DNA of 7,267 nucleotides from positions 1 to 7,267 of the forward strand of contig CAJULP010000052.1 in assembly GCA_910587295.1 (NCBI GenBank), read 5' to 3'. Each line of letters opens with the position of its first letter. Position 1 is the stretch's first letter. Positions 1-5,646 of this stretch are shown one piece after another. A program made the position numbers and the translations under genes. The notes below the pieces were generated by a model. It was not told the DNA's origin, ran no database searches, and saw only the letters and a program-made list of their open reading frames with translations. Origin of the DNA: an uncultured Lachnospiraceae bacterium (GTDB lineage: Bacteria; Bacillota; Clostridia; Lachnospirales; Lachnospiraceae).

Positions 1-60
1 AAATACTTCCTCCATACACATATTGGCTAAAGGTCCGCAGTCTGGTACAATCGGAAAGAA

Positions 61-122
61 TCACATTCAGGGCAGTTTTATCTTTTGTATAAAGCTGCTC
101 TTTTCGTCTGCCCTGAATCTGA
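61..122. repeat. Imperfect inverted repeat, 15-bp arms
   Basis: The arms at 61-75 and 108-122 are inverted copies that match at 14 of 15 positions, with an 11-bp perfect core (ATTCAGGGCAG against CTGCCCTGAAT). The 32-bp spacer is AT-rich. In RNA this would form a long stem. Neither side has a clean T-run, so it is not a typical intrinsic terminator. It lies just left of the MobC remnant and could be a relic of an element end or a transcript-end structure. The repeat is seen directly; its role is unknown. Confidence 0.55.
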
Positions 123-162
123 TACTTTCCTAAAGAATTGTGGCATAATAAGGGATGTGTGT

Positions 163-212
163 CAACAACAAAAATAAGACCGGCGATTGCCAAAGTCGGC
201 AATAACCGGTCT
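163..212 (-). terminator. Probable rho-independent terminator, minus strand
   Basis: AGACCGG (177-183) pairs with CCGGTCT (206-212), and ATTGCC (186-191) pairs with GGCAAT (198-203). The inner and outer stems are separated by a 2x2 internal loop and closed by a 6-nt loop. Read on the minus strand, the hairpin is followed by TATTTTTGTTGTT, a typical U-rich tail. The plus-strand flank has no such tail. No intact minus-strand gene lies upstream of it in this window, so the gene it served has probably been lost or replaced. Confidence 0.5.
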
Positions 213-241
213 CTTTGGTATGGGAAACTATATTCGGATAT

Positions 242-391
242 ATGAATGAGATAAATAAAATTGGTGGAAATATCAACCAGATAGTGAAAAATAATAGTTC
301 CCATTTGTATAAGGAAAGTGATAAAATAGACCTTATTAAATATATGGAAGAAATCAATGGACTAATAAATGAGCTGGTTATGACAGTATAA
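242..391 (+). pseudogene. MobC-like relaxosome protein, C-terminal remnant
   Basis: This 49-codon frame carries the signature IGGNINQIVKN (residues 7-17). It resembles the conserved 'lnxIGxNINQIxKxxN' segment near the C-terminus of MobC-type mobilization proteins, which assist the relaxase at oriT. A charged helical tail and a stop follow, as in family members. Full-length MobC proteins are roughly 100-130 residues and start with a DNA-binding ribbon-helix-helix-like region, which is absent. The frame extends only about 11 codons further upstream before a stop. The first ATG has no good ribosome binding site, so this is read as a truncated relic. In mobilizable elements the relaxase gene normally follows directly. 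Here an EFR1-type gene follows after 26 bp, and a relaxase-like scrap appears only at 1971-2087. The family call rests on one motif and is moderately sure. Confidence 0.6.
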
Positions 392-417
392 CCTGTAGAA
401 GTAAAGAAAGTCAGTCC

Positions 418-1191
418 ATGGACATCAGGCAGGGGGCAGACACTTTGGTATTGTATTATACAGGAACAGGCAACAGTGAATATGTGGCGAAAAAAATCAG
501 GGAACAGATTGAAGATGAAGTCATCAACCTATTTGATAAGATCAAAAAGCATGACTATTCAGAAATGCATTCGGACAGACCGTTTGTATTTGTTTATCCC
601 ACTTATGCGTGGCAGATGCCAAGAATCCTCAGGGATTTTATCCGGCAGACTGGATTTATAGGGAATAAATGTGCCTATTTTGTAACGACCTGTGGGGACA
701 GCATGGGAAATATGACCAAATATCTGCGTGAATTATGTGAACAGAAAGCCTTTAACTATATGGGCTGTGCCGAGGTAATCATGCCGGAGAACTATATAGC
801 AATGTTCAACGCCCCTGAAAGAGCGGAAGCTGTTAAAATCGTTAAGAATGCTGATGTTGTTATCAAAAATATTGTTGATGTTATCAGACATAATGACACG
901 ATACCAGAGAAGAAAGTTAATGTTTTTGCCAAAGCCAGCAGTGGCATGATAAATACCTTATTTTATCCTTTGTGTGTAAGTGCAAAGAAATTTTACGCAA
1001 TGGATGCCTGCATCGGGTGCGGAAAATGTACTGAGGTCTGTCCTTTAAATAATATAGGTTTAAAAGTTGGAAAACCTGTATGGGGAAATCAATGTACCCA
1101 TTGTATGGCTTGTATCTGTAAATGCCCGAAAGAAGCTATTGAATATGGAAATAAGAGTAAAGGCAAACCCAGATATAATTGTCCGCTGTAG
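418..1191 (+). CDS. EFR1-family flavodoxin-ferredoxin protein
   Basis: This 257-residue soluble protein combines a flavodoxin-like domain with a two-cluster ferredoxin domain, the arrangement of the EFR1 family. The FMN phosphate loop is TGTGNSEYVA (residues 15-24). The segment YPTYAWQMP (60-68) and the TTCGDSMGN stretch (90-98) match other flavin-contact loops. Two 4Fe-4S motifs follow: Cys198, 201, 204, 208 (CxxCxxCxxxCP) and Cys226, 229, 232, 236. It should carry electrons in the cytoplasm between low-potential donors and unknown partners, with FMN and two iron-sulfur clusters in one chain. Length and domain order are normal, and all eight cysteines are present. The ATG at 418 begins 9 codons before the first glycine-rich loop residue; the upstream purine stretch (AAAGAAAG) is only a weak ribosome binding site, and no convincing promoter is seen. 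A GIY-YIG gene follows after 28 bp, probably in the same transcript. The physiological substrate cannot be inferred. Confidence 0.9.
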   Translation: MDIRQGADTLVLYYTGTGNSEYVAKKIREQIEDEVINLFDKIKKHDYSEMHSDRPFVFVYPTYAWQMPRILRDFIRQTGFIGNKCAYFVTTCGDSMGNMTKYLRELCEQKAFNYMGCAEVIMPENYIAMFNAPERAEAVKIVKNADVVIKNIVDVIRHNDTIPEKKVNVFAKASSGMINTLFYPLCVSAKKFYAMDACIGCGKCTEVCPLNNIGLKVGKPVWGNQCTHCMACICKCPKEAIEYGNKSKGKPRYNCPL

Positions 1192-1219
1192 GTAGGAAAA
1201 ATATTAAAAAAAGGAATTA

Positions 1220-1687
1220 ATGCATATGAAGTCTTTTGAGGAATACAAAGAGGAATTGGATGAGCATGGCAGGATAAATAGTATTACTATGGGGTGCGGT
1301 ATCTATAAAATATATATGCCGCAAAACTTCCAGATAGTCATAACTTCTGAAACGGATGCTATTAAAGAGTATAAAGGTAAAACCTTATTATACTCGGTTC
1401 AAAAGCTGGAAGATAAATGGGAGATTATCCGGTCAGCAGATAGGGGAGGCATACTATATATTGGGAAAGCGGATAATCTGCGGAAGAGAATTACAGAATT
1501 TATAAAATATGGATATGGAGAGCGTGTGCCTCATCGGGGAGGACGTGCAATCTGGCAGCTTAAAAATAATAAAAAGCTGCTGATTGAAATAGAACCTTGT
1601 GAAAAACCGAGAGAGAAAGAAAGACAGTTTCTTATAGAATATTATGAAAAATATAACTCATATCCTTATGCAAACTGGAAGAAATAG
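1220..1687 (+). CDS. GIY-YIG nuclease-fold protein
   Basis: This 155-residue protein has the elements of a GIY-YIG endonuclease domain. GIY is at residues 27-29, embedded in CGIYKIY, and YIG at 80-82, followed by KADNLRKR with the usual conserved arginine (Arg88 or Arg90). HRGGRAIWQL (105-114) is typical of a stand-alone subfamily. A glutamate-rich segment, REKERQFL (131-138), would supply the metal-binding Glu, and Asn152 is near the C-terminus. The GIY to YIG distance (about 50 residues) is longer than in UvrC or Slx1, so a strand-loop insertion (about 35-75) separates the two halves. Function is unknown; family members are small accessory nucleases in genomes and mobile elements. The start is ATG 1220 or ATG 1226: AAGGA at 1211-1215 lies 4 nt before the first and 10 nt before the second, so translation may begin at residue 3. 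It sits 28 bp after the EFR1 gene. Downstream sequence in the same frame is broken by stops. Confidence 0.85.
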   Translation: MHMKSFEEYKEELDEHGRINSITMGCGIYKIYMPQNFQIVITSETDAIKEYKGKTLLYSVQKLEDKWEIIRSADRGGILYIGKADNLRKRITEFIKYGYGERVPHRGGRAIWQLKNNKKLLIEIEPCEKPREKERQFLIEYYEKYNSYPYANWKK

Positions 1688-1693
1688 TCATAG

Positions 1694-1981
1694 CCTATAC
1701 AGAAGGTTGCGGATTGTATTGTCTTTGCATTACCCTTTGGAAGGTATGAAAGATATCCGGTGGCTGTGGAGATACAAACGGCAGTTTGCAGATTGACAAA
1801 ACAGATTACTTAAGGCATGCATACGAATTTGGAAAGAATATATATTAGAGCGGCAGGAGAAAACGAAGTCGCACAGATAATCACGGAAGCACTTCCAAAG
1901 GGCATTCTGCTCAACACCAGAGATACCAAATACATGGCAATGCACCTTGCAAATGCCATTTCCTACATTACAGACGTTTAA
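1694..1981 (+). pseudogene. Unassigned broken coding remnant with in-frame stop
   Basis: One reading frame runs across this interval with a single TAA at 1811-1813. The first part reads as 39 residues containing FALPFGRYERYPVAVEIQTA. After the stop come Gly, then an ATG at 1817 and 54 residues containing IYIRAAGENEVAQIITEALP and KGILLNTRDTKYMAMHLANA. Both halves have protein-like composition, and no ribosome binding site precedes the 1817 ATG. The frame is also that of the GIY-YIG gene, separated from it by TAG, TCA, TAG. I do not recognise the family. The interpretation is a decayed gene fragment left in a mobile-element relic; a chance frame cannot be fully excluded. Confidence 0.4.
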
Positions 1982-2087
1982 ATGGAATTACCAAATCAGT
2001 TTGGATGTGGAGAATTCCATTTCTTTTGTCAATAGTTATGAAAATTTCCTGAAATTTATGGAGTTAAAGGGATATGAAATAAAGTAG
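1971..2087 (+). pseudogene. Relaxase (MobA/VirD2-like) internal scrap
   Basis: This 38-codon frame, including the stop, contains FKWNYQISLDVENSI followed by SYENFLKFMELKGYEIK. It resembles the region just behind the catalytic domain of MobA/VirD2-type relaxases, where a 'kWkxxLrxdId.ai' segment precedes 'syeeFLxxMxxxGYEIK', normally continuing 'rGKhisfr.pgq'. Here it stops at TAG immediately after GYEIK. There is no start codon and neither end is intact. It partly overlaps the end of the unassigned remnant in another frame, as expected at a deletion junction. Together with the MobC-like scrap at 242-391 it suggests a decayed mobilization module. The call rests on a short motif. Confidence 0.45.
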
Positions 2088-2205
2088 AGAAAAGGAGAAA
2101 CTTTTCTTTCTTTGCAAAGATGTACCATACCGGCAGCTCAAACGCAAGCTCTACAGCCAGAGATACCCACATAAACCAGCCCTTGCGCTGCTTTGTAATA
2201 ATAAT
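2056..2205 (-). pseudogene. Possible membrane-protein scrap
   Basis: This minus-strand frame of 49 codons plus a stop includes GWFMWVSLAVELAFELPVWY and then IFAKKEKFLLF. A roughly 20-residue hydrophobic stretch next to a lysine-rich segment suggests a membrane helix and a cytoplasmic loop. A stop lies just upstream (2206-2208), there is no ribosome binding site, and the tail runs into the relaxase-like scrap on the other strand. Chance is a real alternative. The family is not recognised. Confidence 0.2.
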
Positions 2206-2248
2206 CTAAAGGAATTCCGTGAACGTTGCTTACAAAACGGTATGCAAA

Positions 2249-2554
2249 TTAGATGACATTCTCGCCTAGAATTATTTTAGGCATTGTGGTTAAGCAACGA
2301 TTCCAGCGTTTATAAAATTTTTCTACACCAAGTTTAGATACTCTTGCATGAGCTTCTTCATTTTCCAGTACCCAATATAAAACATATGTCACCTTGCCTA
2401 TATTTTTGGTAAGACGGATAGGTAATTCTCCTGCTTTAACTGCATTAAAATCTTTTTGCCTGTGAGTACGTTTTATGTAATGTACATCAATGACACCGTC
2501 TTGCGTAATTTGAAAGAATGGCCATGGAGCACAAAAGGTGCAGAGATGAAATAA
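2249..2554 (-). pseudogene. Unassigned gene fragment, 3' part
   Basis: A 101-codon open frame ends in TAA at 2249-2251 and has no start codon with a ribosome binding site. A TGA bounds it upstream (2555-2557). The translation is protein-like: QITQDGVIDVHYIKRTHRQK, then GELPIRLTKNIGKVTYVLYW, then LENEEAHARVSKLGVEKFYK. The adjacent minus-strand frame just upstream reads WKTSFPDYFISAPFVLHGHSF, which joins naturally at the shared 'PFFQI/HSF' region. A frameshift near 2505-2525 therefore probably broke a longer gene. The family is not recognised. The fragment lies in the decayed zone between the GIY-YIG gene and the CPBP gene. Confidence 0.4.
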
Positions 2555-2665
2555 TCAGGGAATGATGTTTTCCAGTGTGCGGATTATGATTGCAGCTTTC
2601 AGTTGTCGTAATTCCATTATAAGTTCCTGTAGTCTGTTGCCAACAAATTTCTGGTTCACTTTAGA

Positions 2666-2693
2666 TTGACTAAGCTTACAAATATGTTATATT
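2666..2693 (+). promoter_or_regulatory. Sigma-70-type promoter for the CPBP gene
   Basis: TTGACT (2666-2671) and TATATT (2688-2693) are separated by 16 bp. Transcription would start near 2700 and give a leader of about 70 nt. The downstream gene has a strong AGGAG (2761-2765) 7 nt before its ATG. The position and box quality fit independent transcription of the CPBP gene from inside otherwise decayed sequence. Confidence 0.55.
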
Positions 2694-2772
2694 GAAAATG
2701 GCGGTATAGCCTGAGGCGTTTGTCATTATTTATGAACCGGCCATATATTGCTGCAGAGAAAGGAGAGCGGGT

Positions 2773-3570
2773 ATGGGGATTGGAAGTTTGACTCCTTTTA
2801 TGGTATTTATCTTATTGTATGCGGTTGGGATTTTACTGCCGTTAGAAGTTACTCCGCATTATTATAACTATATGTCCAGAATCTGGAGCTGGACGGAGAT
2901 TTTGATTTTACTGCTGGCGGTGTATTACATTGTAAAAATAAAGATTTTCAGGTGGAAACAGGCAGTGGCAGCTCTGCTTCTTGGCGGGGGATGTCTGGTC
3001 ACCTTATTCAGGGATCCAAGGACTGCGGATGTCATTGTGACCGGCGTTTGTGTGATGGCTGCTTTTTATGCCGCCTGCAGGCTGTTTGAGCAGGCGGGTG
3101 TGGAAAACCATTCTCTTCAGGCTGGTTTAGTGGGAAATATCCGTTATTTTGTCCTTGGTGCGCTTATTTCAATTCCGTTGGCGGTTTTGAATGTATTATA
3201 CTTTTCATTGAGCCGTCCGATAGTCGTTGGGAATGTAGTTGCTTCTGCTGTTTTTGCATGGAAGCCTGCAGTTGCCGAGGAAGTGGTGTTTCATTTCTTT
3301 TTACTGGCATATGCCTATTATCTGCTTTGTGGAAAAAAGGAAACGCGTTTTTCAAAAGCGTACATTTATATCTTGATGATAATTCCCCGGGAAATGCTCC
3401 ATTATCCGGATATGTTTATCAGATCGCCTGGAAAGGCGGTTTTGATGTGTGCATTAAACTGTGTTTTTTTCGGCCTGCCTATGGCGGTATTGATGAAAAA
3501 GAAGAATCTGCAGATGGCGGTGGGTATGCACTGGTTTATTGATTTTGTCAGATTTGCGGCAGGCTTTTAA
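2773..3570 (+). CDS. CPBP-family intramembrane protein (CAAX-protease-like)
   Basis: This 265-residue, highly hydrophobic protein has about seven or eight membrane segments (roughly 7-24, 41-58, 64-78, 86-102, 125-146, 150-163, 196-205 and 224-242). The C-terminal half holds the CPBP/Abi signature in order: Glu169-Glu170 in AVAEEVVFHFF, His210 in PREMLH, and His253 with Asp257 in GMHWFID. In active family members, a glutamate intramembrane protease group, the first motif is EExxxR; here the Arg position is His174. The residues expected to activate water (the Glu pair and two histidines) remain, so activity is possible but unproven. The family includes type II CAAX-prenyl proteases and bacteriocin-immunity proteins; substrate and role here are unknown. 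The start is clear, with AGGAG 7 nt upstream. It has its own promoter and is separated from the next gene by 138 bp that contain a palindrome. Confidence 0.8.
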   Translation: MGIGSLTPFMVFILLYAVGILLPLEVTPHYYNYMSRIWSWTEILILLLAVYYIVKIKIFRWKQAVAALLLGGGCLVTLFRDPRTADVIVTGVCVMAAFYAACRLFEQAGVENHSLQAGLVGNIRYFVLGALISIPLAVLNVLYFSLSRPIVVGNVVASAVFAWKPAVAEEVVFHFFLLAYAYYLLCGKKETRFSKAYIYILMIIPREMLHYPDMFIRSPGKAVLMCALNCVFFGLPMAVLMKKKNLQMAVGMHWFIDFVRFAAGF

Positions 3571-3582
3571 AGTGGTGGAGGT

Positions 3583-3602
3583 GTTGGCGTTATAACGCCA
3601 AC
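3583..3602. repeat. Perfect 20-bp palindrome
   Basis: GTTGGCGT (3583-3590) and ACGCCAAC (3595-3602) are exact inverted arms around TATA. It lies 12 bp after the CPBP stop codon and about 45 bp before the ATPase promoter. As RNA it forms an 8-bp stem with a 4-nt loop. The bases after it (GGTCTTTAGG) contain no real U-run, so it would be a weak terminator at best. A symmetric protein-binding site upstream of the next promoter is the alternative. Confidence 0.6.
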
Positions 3603-3646
3603 GGTCTTTAGGCGAAAACAGCAGGAAGAAAGTCAGGAACTAGCTC

Positions 3647-3675
3647 TTGTGAAATGCCGTGAAAAAGGGTATGAT
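3647..3675 (+). promoter_or_regulatory. Sigma-70-type promoter for the ATPase-nuclease gene
   Basis: TTGTGA (3647-3652) and TATGAT (3670-3675) are separated by 17 bp, which places the transcript start near 3682. This falls downstream of the in-frame GTG at 3649 and so supports the ATG at 3709 as the start of the following gene. Confidence 0.5.
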
Positions 3676-3708
3676 GAATATATCTTACACGGGCTAAAAG
3701 GGGTTTTT

Positions 3709-5316
3709 ATGGGAAGATTTTTTAATGTGGCAGCAGCTTGTAAACATAACTTGCATTATATGGTTGACATTACTTCGCGCTTATCAGAGATAAAGGGATA
3801 TGTGGACAGAGGAGAATATTTTGCTATAAATAAGGCGCGGCAGTATGGAAAAACCACAATACTTCGTGCGCTGAAAGAGTATTTAAAAGATGACTATTAT
3901 GTGATCAGTATGGATTTTCAAATGCAGATGAGTTATGCAAAATTCCGCAATGAAAATGTATTTTCTGTGGCATTTGCCAAAGCTTTCCTTCGGATAGTTG
4001 ATAATTTTAATTCAAATATTGCGGATGAAATGAAATTAGCATTAAATGGCTTGGGCGTGGCTGTACGGGAGGATAAGGAAAATTTAGAATTAGTAGAACT
4101 GTTCTTATATTTGAGTGATATCTGTGCAAAAGCAGATAAACCAATGGTCCTGATGATAGATGAGGTTGACAGTGCGGCAAATAATCAGGTATTTCTTGAT
4201 TTTTTGGCACAGTTAAGAGGATATTATATTGACAGGGATAATACTTCAGCCTTTCATTCGGTCATCCTGGCGGGTGTATATGATATCAGAAATTTGAAGC
4301 GCAAGTTACGTCCGGATGAAAATCACAAGATGAACAGCCCATGGAATATTGCGATGGAATTTAAGGTGGAAATGAGCTTTTCGGCAGAGGAAATTGCCGG
4401 TATGTTAAATGAGTATGAAGGGGAGCATTCCACAGGGATGGATATTGCACGGATATCAGAGATCATTTATGAGTACACATCCGGGTATCCGTTTTTAGTT
4501 TCAAAAATCTGCAAGCTTATTGACGAAGAAGTTGCTGGTACAGAAGAATTTCCCGGAAAAAAAGAAGCTTGGACATATGCAGGGTTTTTAAAGGCTGAGC
4601 GGATCTTGCTTGGGGAAAAAAATACATTGTTTGAATCCATGGTAAATAAACTTTATGATTTTCCGGAACTAAAGGAGATTATTTATTCTATTTTATTTAT
4701 GGGAAAGGATAATTCTTATAATGCCTTAGATCAGACAATTGGAACAGCGGAAATGCTGGGTTTTATTAAAAACGTTAATGGCGTCGTTGTTATTGCAAAC
4801 AGAATTTTTGAGACGGTATTTTACAATTTGTTTTTATCCTCTTCTGAGAATCAAAAGACAGATATGTATAAAGTTTCCATACAGGATAAAAACCAATTTG
4901 TCTGTGGCGGGCAATTAAATATAGATTTGCTTTTAGAAAAATATGTAGTACATTTTAACGATTTGTACGGGGATTGCACAGACAGGTTTAAAGAAGAAGA
5001 CGGAAGGCGGTATTTTTTGCTATATCTCAGGCCTATTATCAATGGCAGTGGAAATTATTATGTGGAATCCAGGACACGAAATATGGAAAGGACAGATGTG
5101 ATTATAGATTATGGTGGAGAGCAGGCAGTAGTAGAGTTAAAAATCTGGAGAGGGGATGCATACAATAGGCGGGGGGAGAAGCAGCTTATTGATTATTTGG
5201 ACCACTATCATTTAAATAAAGGGTATATGCTCAGCTATAATTTTAATGCAAACAAACAAATCGGTGTAAAACGTATTGTCCTTGGGGATAAGATACTGAT
5301 TGAAGCAGTTGTATAA
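3709..5316 (+). CDS. P-loop ATPase fused to PD-(D/E)XK nuclease-like domain
   Basis: This 535-residue cytoplasmic protein resembles the AAA-ATPase-like (PF09820) plus PDDEXK_9/DUF1703 (PF08011) family, which is abundant in gut anaerobes. Numbering from ATG 3709, the N-terminus has the P-loop INKARQYGKTTIL (residues 40-52), with ARQYGKTT as Walker A, and Walker B at PMVLMIDEVD (145-154). A helical middle follows. A PD-(D/E)XK-like core lies near the C-terminus: Asp463 in RTDVIIDYGG and Glu476/Lys478 in VVELKIW, then GEKQLIDYLDHYHLNKGYML, where the Gln and Tyr are typical. ATP binding is likely and nuclease activity plausible; target and process are unknown. AAAAGGGG lies 5 nt before ATG 3709, while the upstream in-frame GTG at 3649 has no comparable site and precedes the predicted transcript start. 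The family has been linked by gene expansion to mobile or selfish behaviour, but no transposase or terminal repeats are seen here. It converges on the DUF1294/argG operon with only 14 bp between stop codons. Confidence 0.85.
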   Translation: MGRFFNVAAACKHNLHYMVDITSRLSEIKGYVDRGEYFAINKARQYGKTTILRALKEYLKDDYYVISMDFQMQMSYAKFRNENVFSVAFAKAFLRIVDNFNSNIADEMKLALNGLGVAVREDKENLELVELFLYLSDICAKADKPMVLMIDEVDSAANNQVFLDFLAQLRGYYIDRDNTSAFHSVILAGVYDIRNLKRKLRPDENHKMNSPWNIAMEFKVEMSFSAEEIAGMLNEYEGEHSTGMDIARISEIIYEYTSGYPFLVSKICKLIDEEVAGTEEFPGKKEAWTYAGFLKAERILLGEKNTLFESMVNKLYDFPELKEIIYSILFMGKDNSYNALDQTIGTAEMLGFIKNVNGVVVIANRIFETVFYNLFLSSSENQKTDMYKVSIQDKNQFVCGGQLNIDLLLEKYVVHFNDLYGDCTDRFKEEDGRRYFLLYLRPIINGSGNYYVESRTRNMERTDVIIDYGGEQAVVELKIWRGDAYNRRGEKQLIDYLDHYHLNKGYMLSYNFNANKQIGVKRIVLGDKILIEAVV

Positions 5317-5330
5317 CAAAGGGCGTTTCG

Positions 5331-5624
5331 CTAAATGATCGAAATCTCAAACGGTGCATTGAGAAGTGCAACGATAAGCGCTATCTGGACAAGCAAAATA
5401 AAAGGCATTCCATACACGAAGGAACGGTGCCTTGTTTTATGGCGGAAGGTATACATCCCCAAAATGGAACCTATGCTTCCGCCAATAACCGCAATGATAA
5501 AAAGGGTTGCTTCCGGAATCCGGAAGGCCCTTTTTTTTGCTTTATATTTATCAATGCCCATCAGGGCGAACCCGATCAGGTTGACTGCCGCAAAATAGGA
5601 CAGCAGCATTGTTATCACATCCAT
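5331..5624 (-). CDS. DUF1294 small membrane protein
   Basis: This 97-residue protein carries the DUF1294 (PF06961) pattern: NLIGFALMGIDKYKAKKRAF (15-34), with the conserved Asp25-Lys26, RIPE (35-38), IGGSIGS (47-53) and GMYTFRHKT (56-64), ending in a third hydrophobic stretch. Three membrane helices are expected at about 5-24, 39-58 and 70-92, with the basic DKYKAKK and RHKTRHR loops on the cytoplasmic side. The molecular function is unknown. AAAGGG lies 6 nt before the ATG, giving a clear start. It begins 22 bp after argG and no terminator separates them, so it is probably the last gene of that operon. Nothing in the sequence ties it to arginine metabolism. Confidence 0.88.
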   Translation of the reverse strand: MDVITMLLSYFAAVNLIGFALMGIDKYKAKKRAFRIPEATLFIIAVIGGSIGSILGMYTFRHKTRHRSFVYGMPFILLVQIALIVALLNAPFEISII

Positions 5625-5646
5625 ACAATACCCTTTCTTATCAGGT

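Noticed and set aside
1..304. A minus-strand frame open from ATG 304 to the window edge (101 codons).
   Set aside because: Its first half is antisense to the MobC-like scrap and runs through a terminator hairpin, and there is no ribosome binding site. The part nearest the edge looks more protein-like, so a gene entering from the left cannot be fully excluded.
130..357. A 75-codon minus-strand frame with hydrophobic composition.
   Set aside because: It is antisense to the MobC-like scrap, spans the terminator hairpin, lacks a ribosome binding site, and is rich in Leu/Ile/Tyr as expected for the complement of AT-rich sequence.
1730..1945. A 71-codon minus-strand frame.
   Set aside because: Its composition (many Cys, His, Ser) is atypical and it is antisense to the more protein-like plus-strand remnant.
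3649..3708. GTG at 3649 as the ATPase start.
   Set aside because: It overlaps the -35 box and lies before the predicted transcript start. The ATG at 3709 has a strong ribosome binding site and begins right before the conserved N-terminal region.
5317..5330. Possible bidirectional terminator between the convergent stops.
   Set aside because: Only a 3-bp GCG/CGC stem is present with no clear T-run, so no terminator is called.
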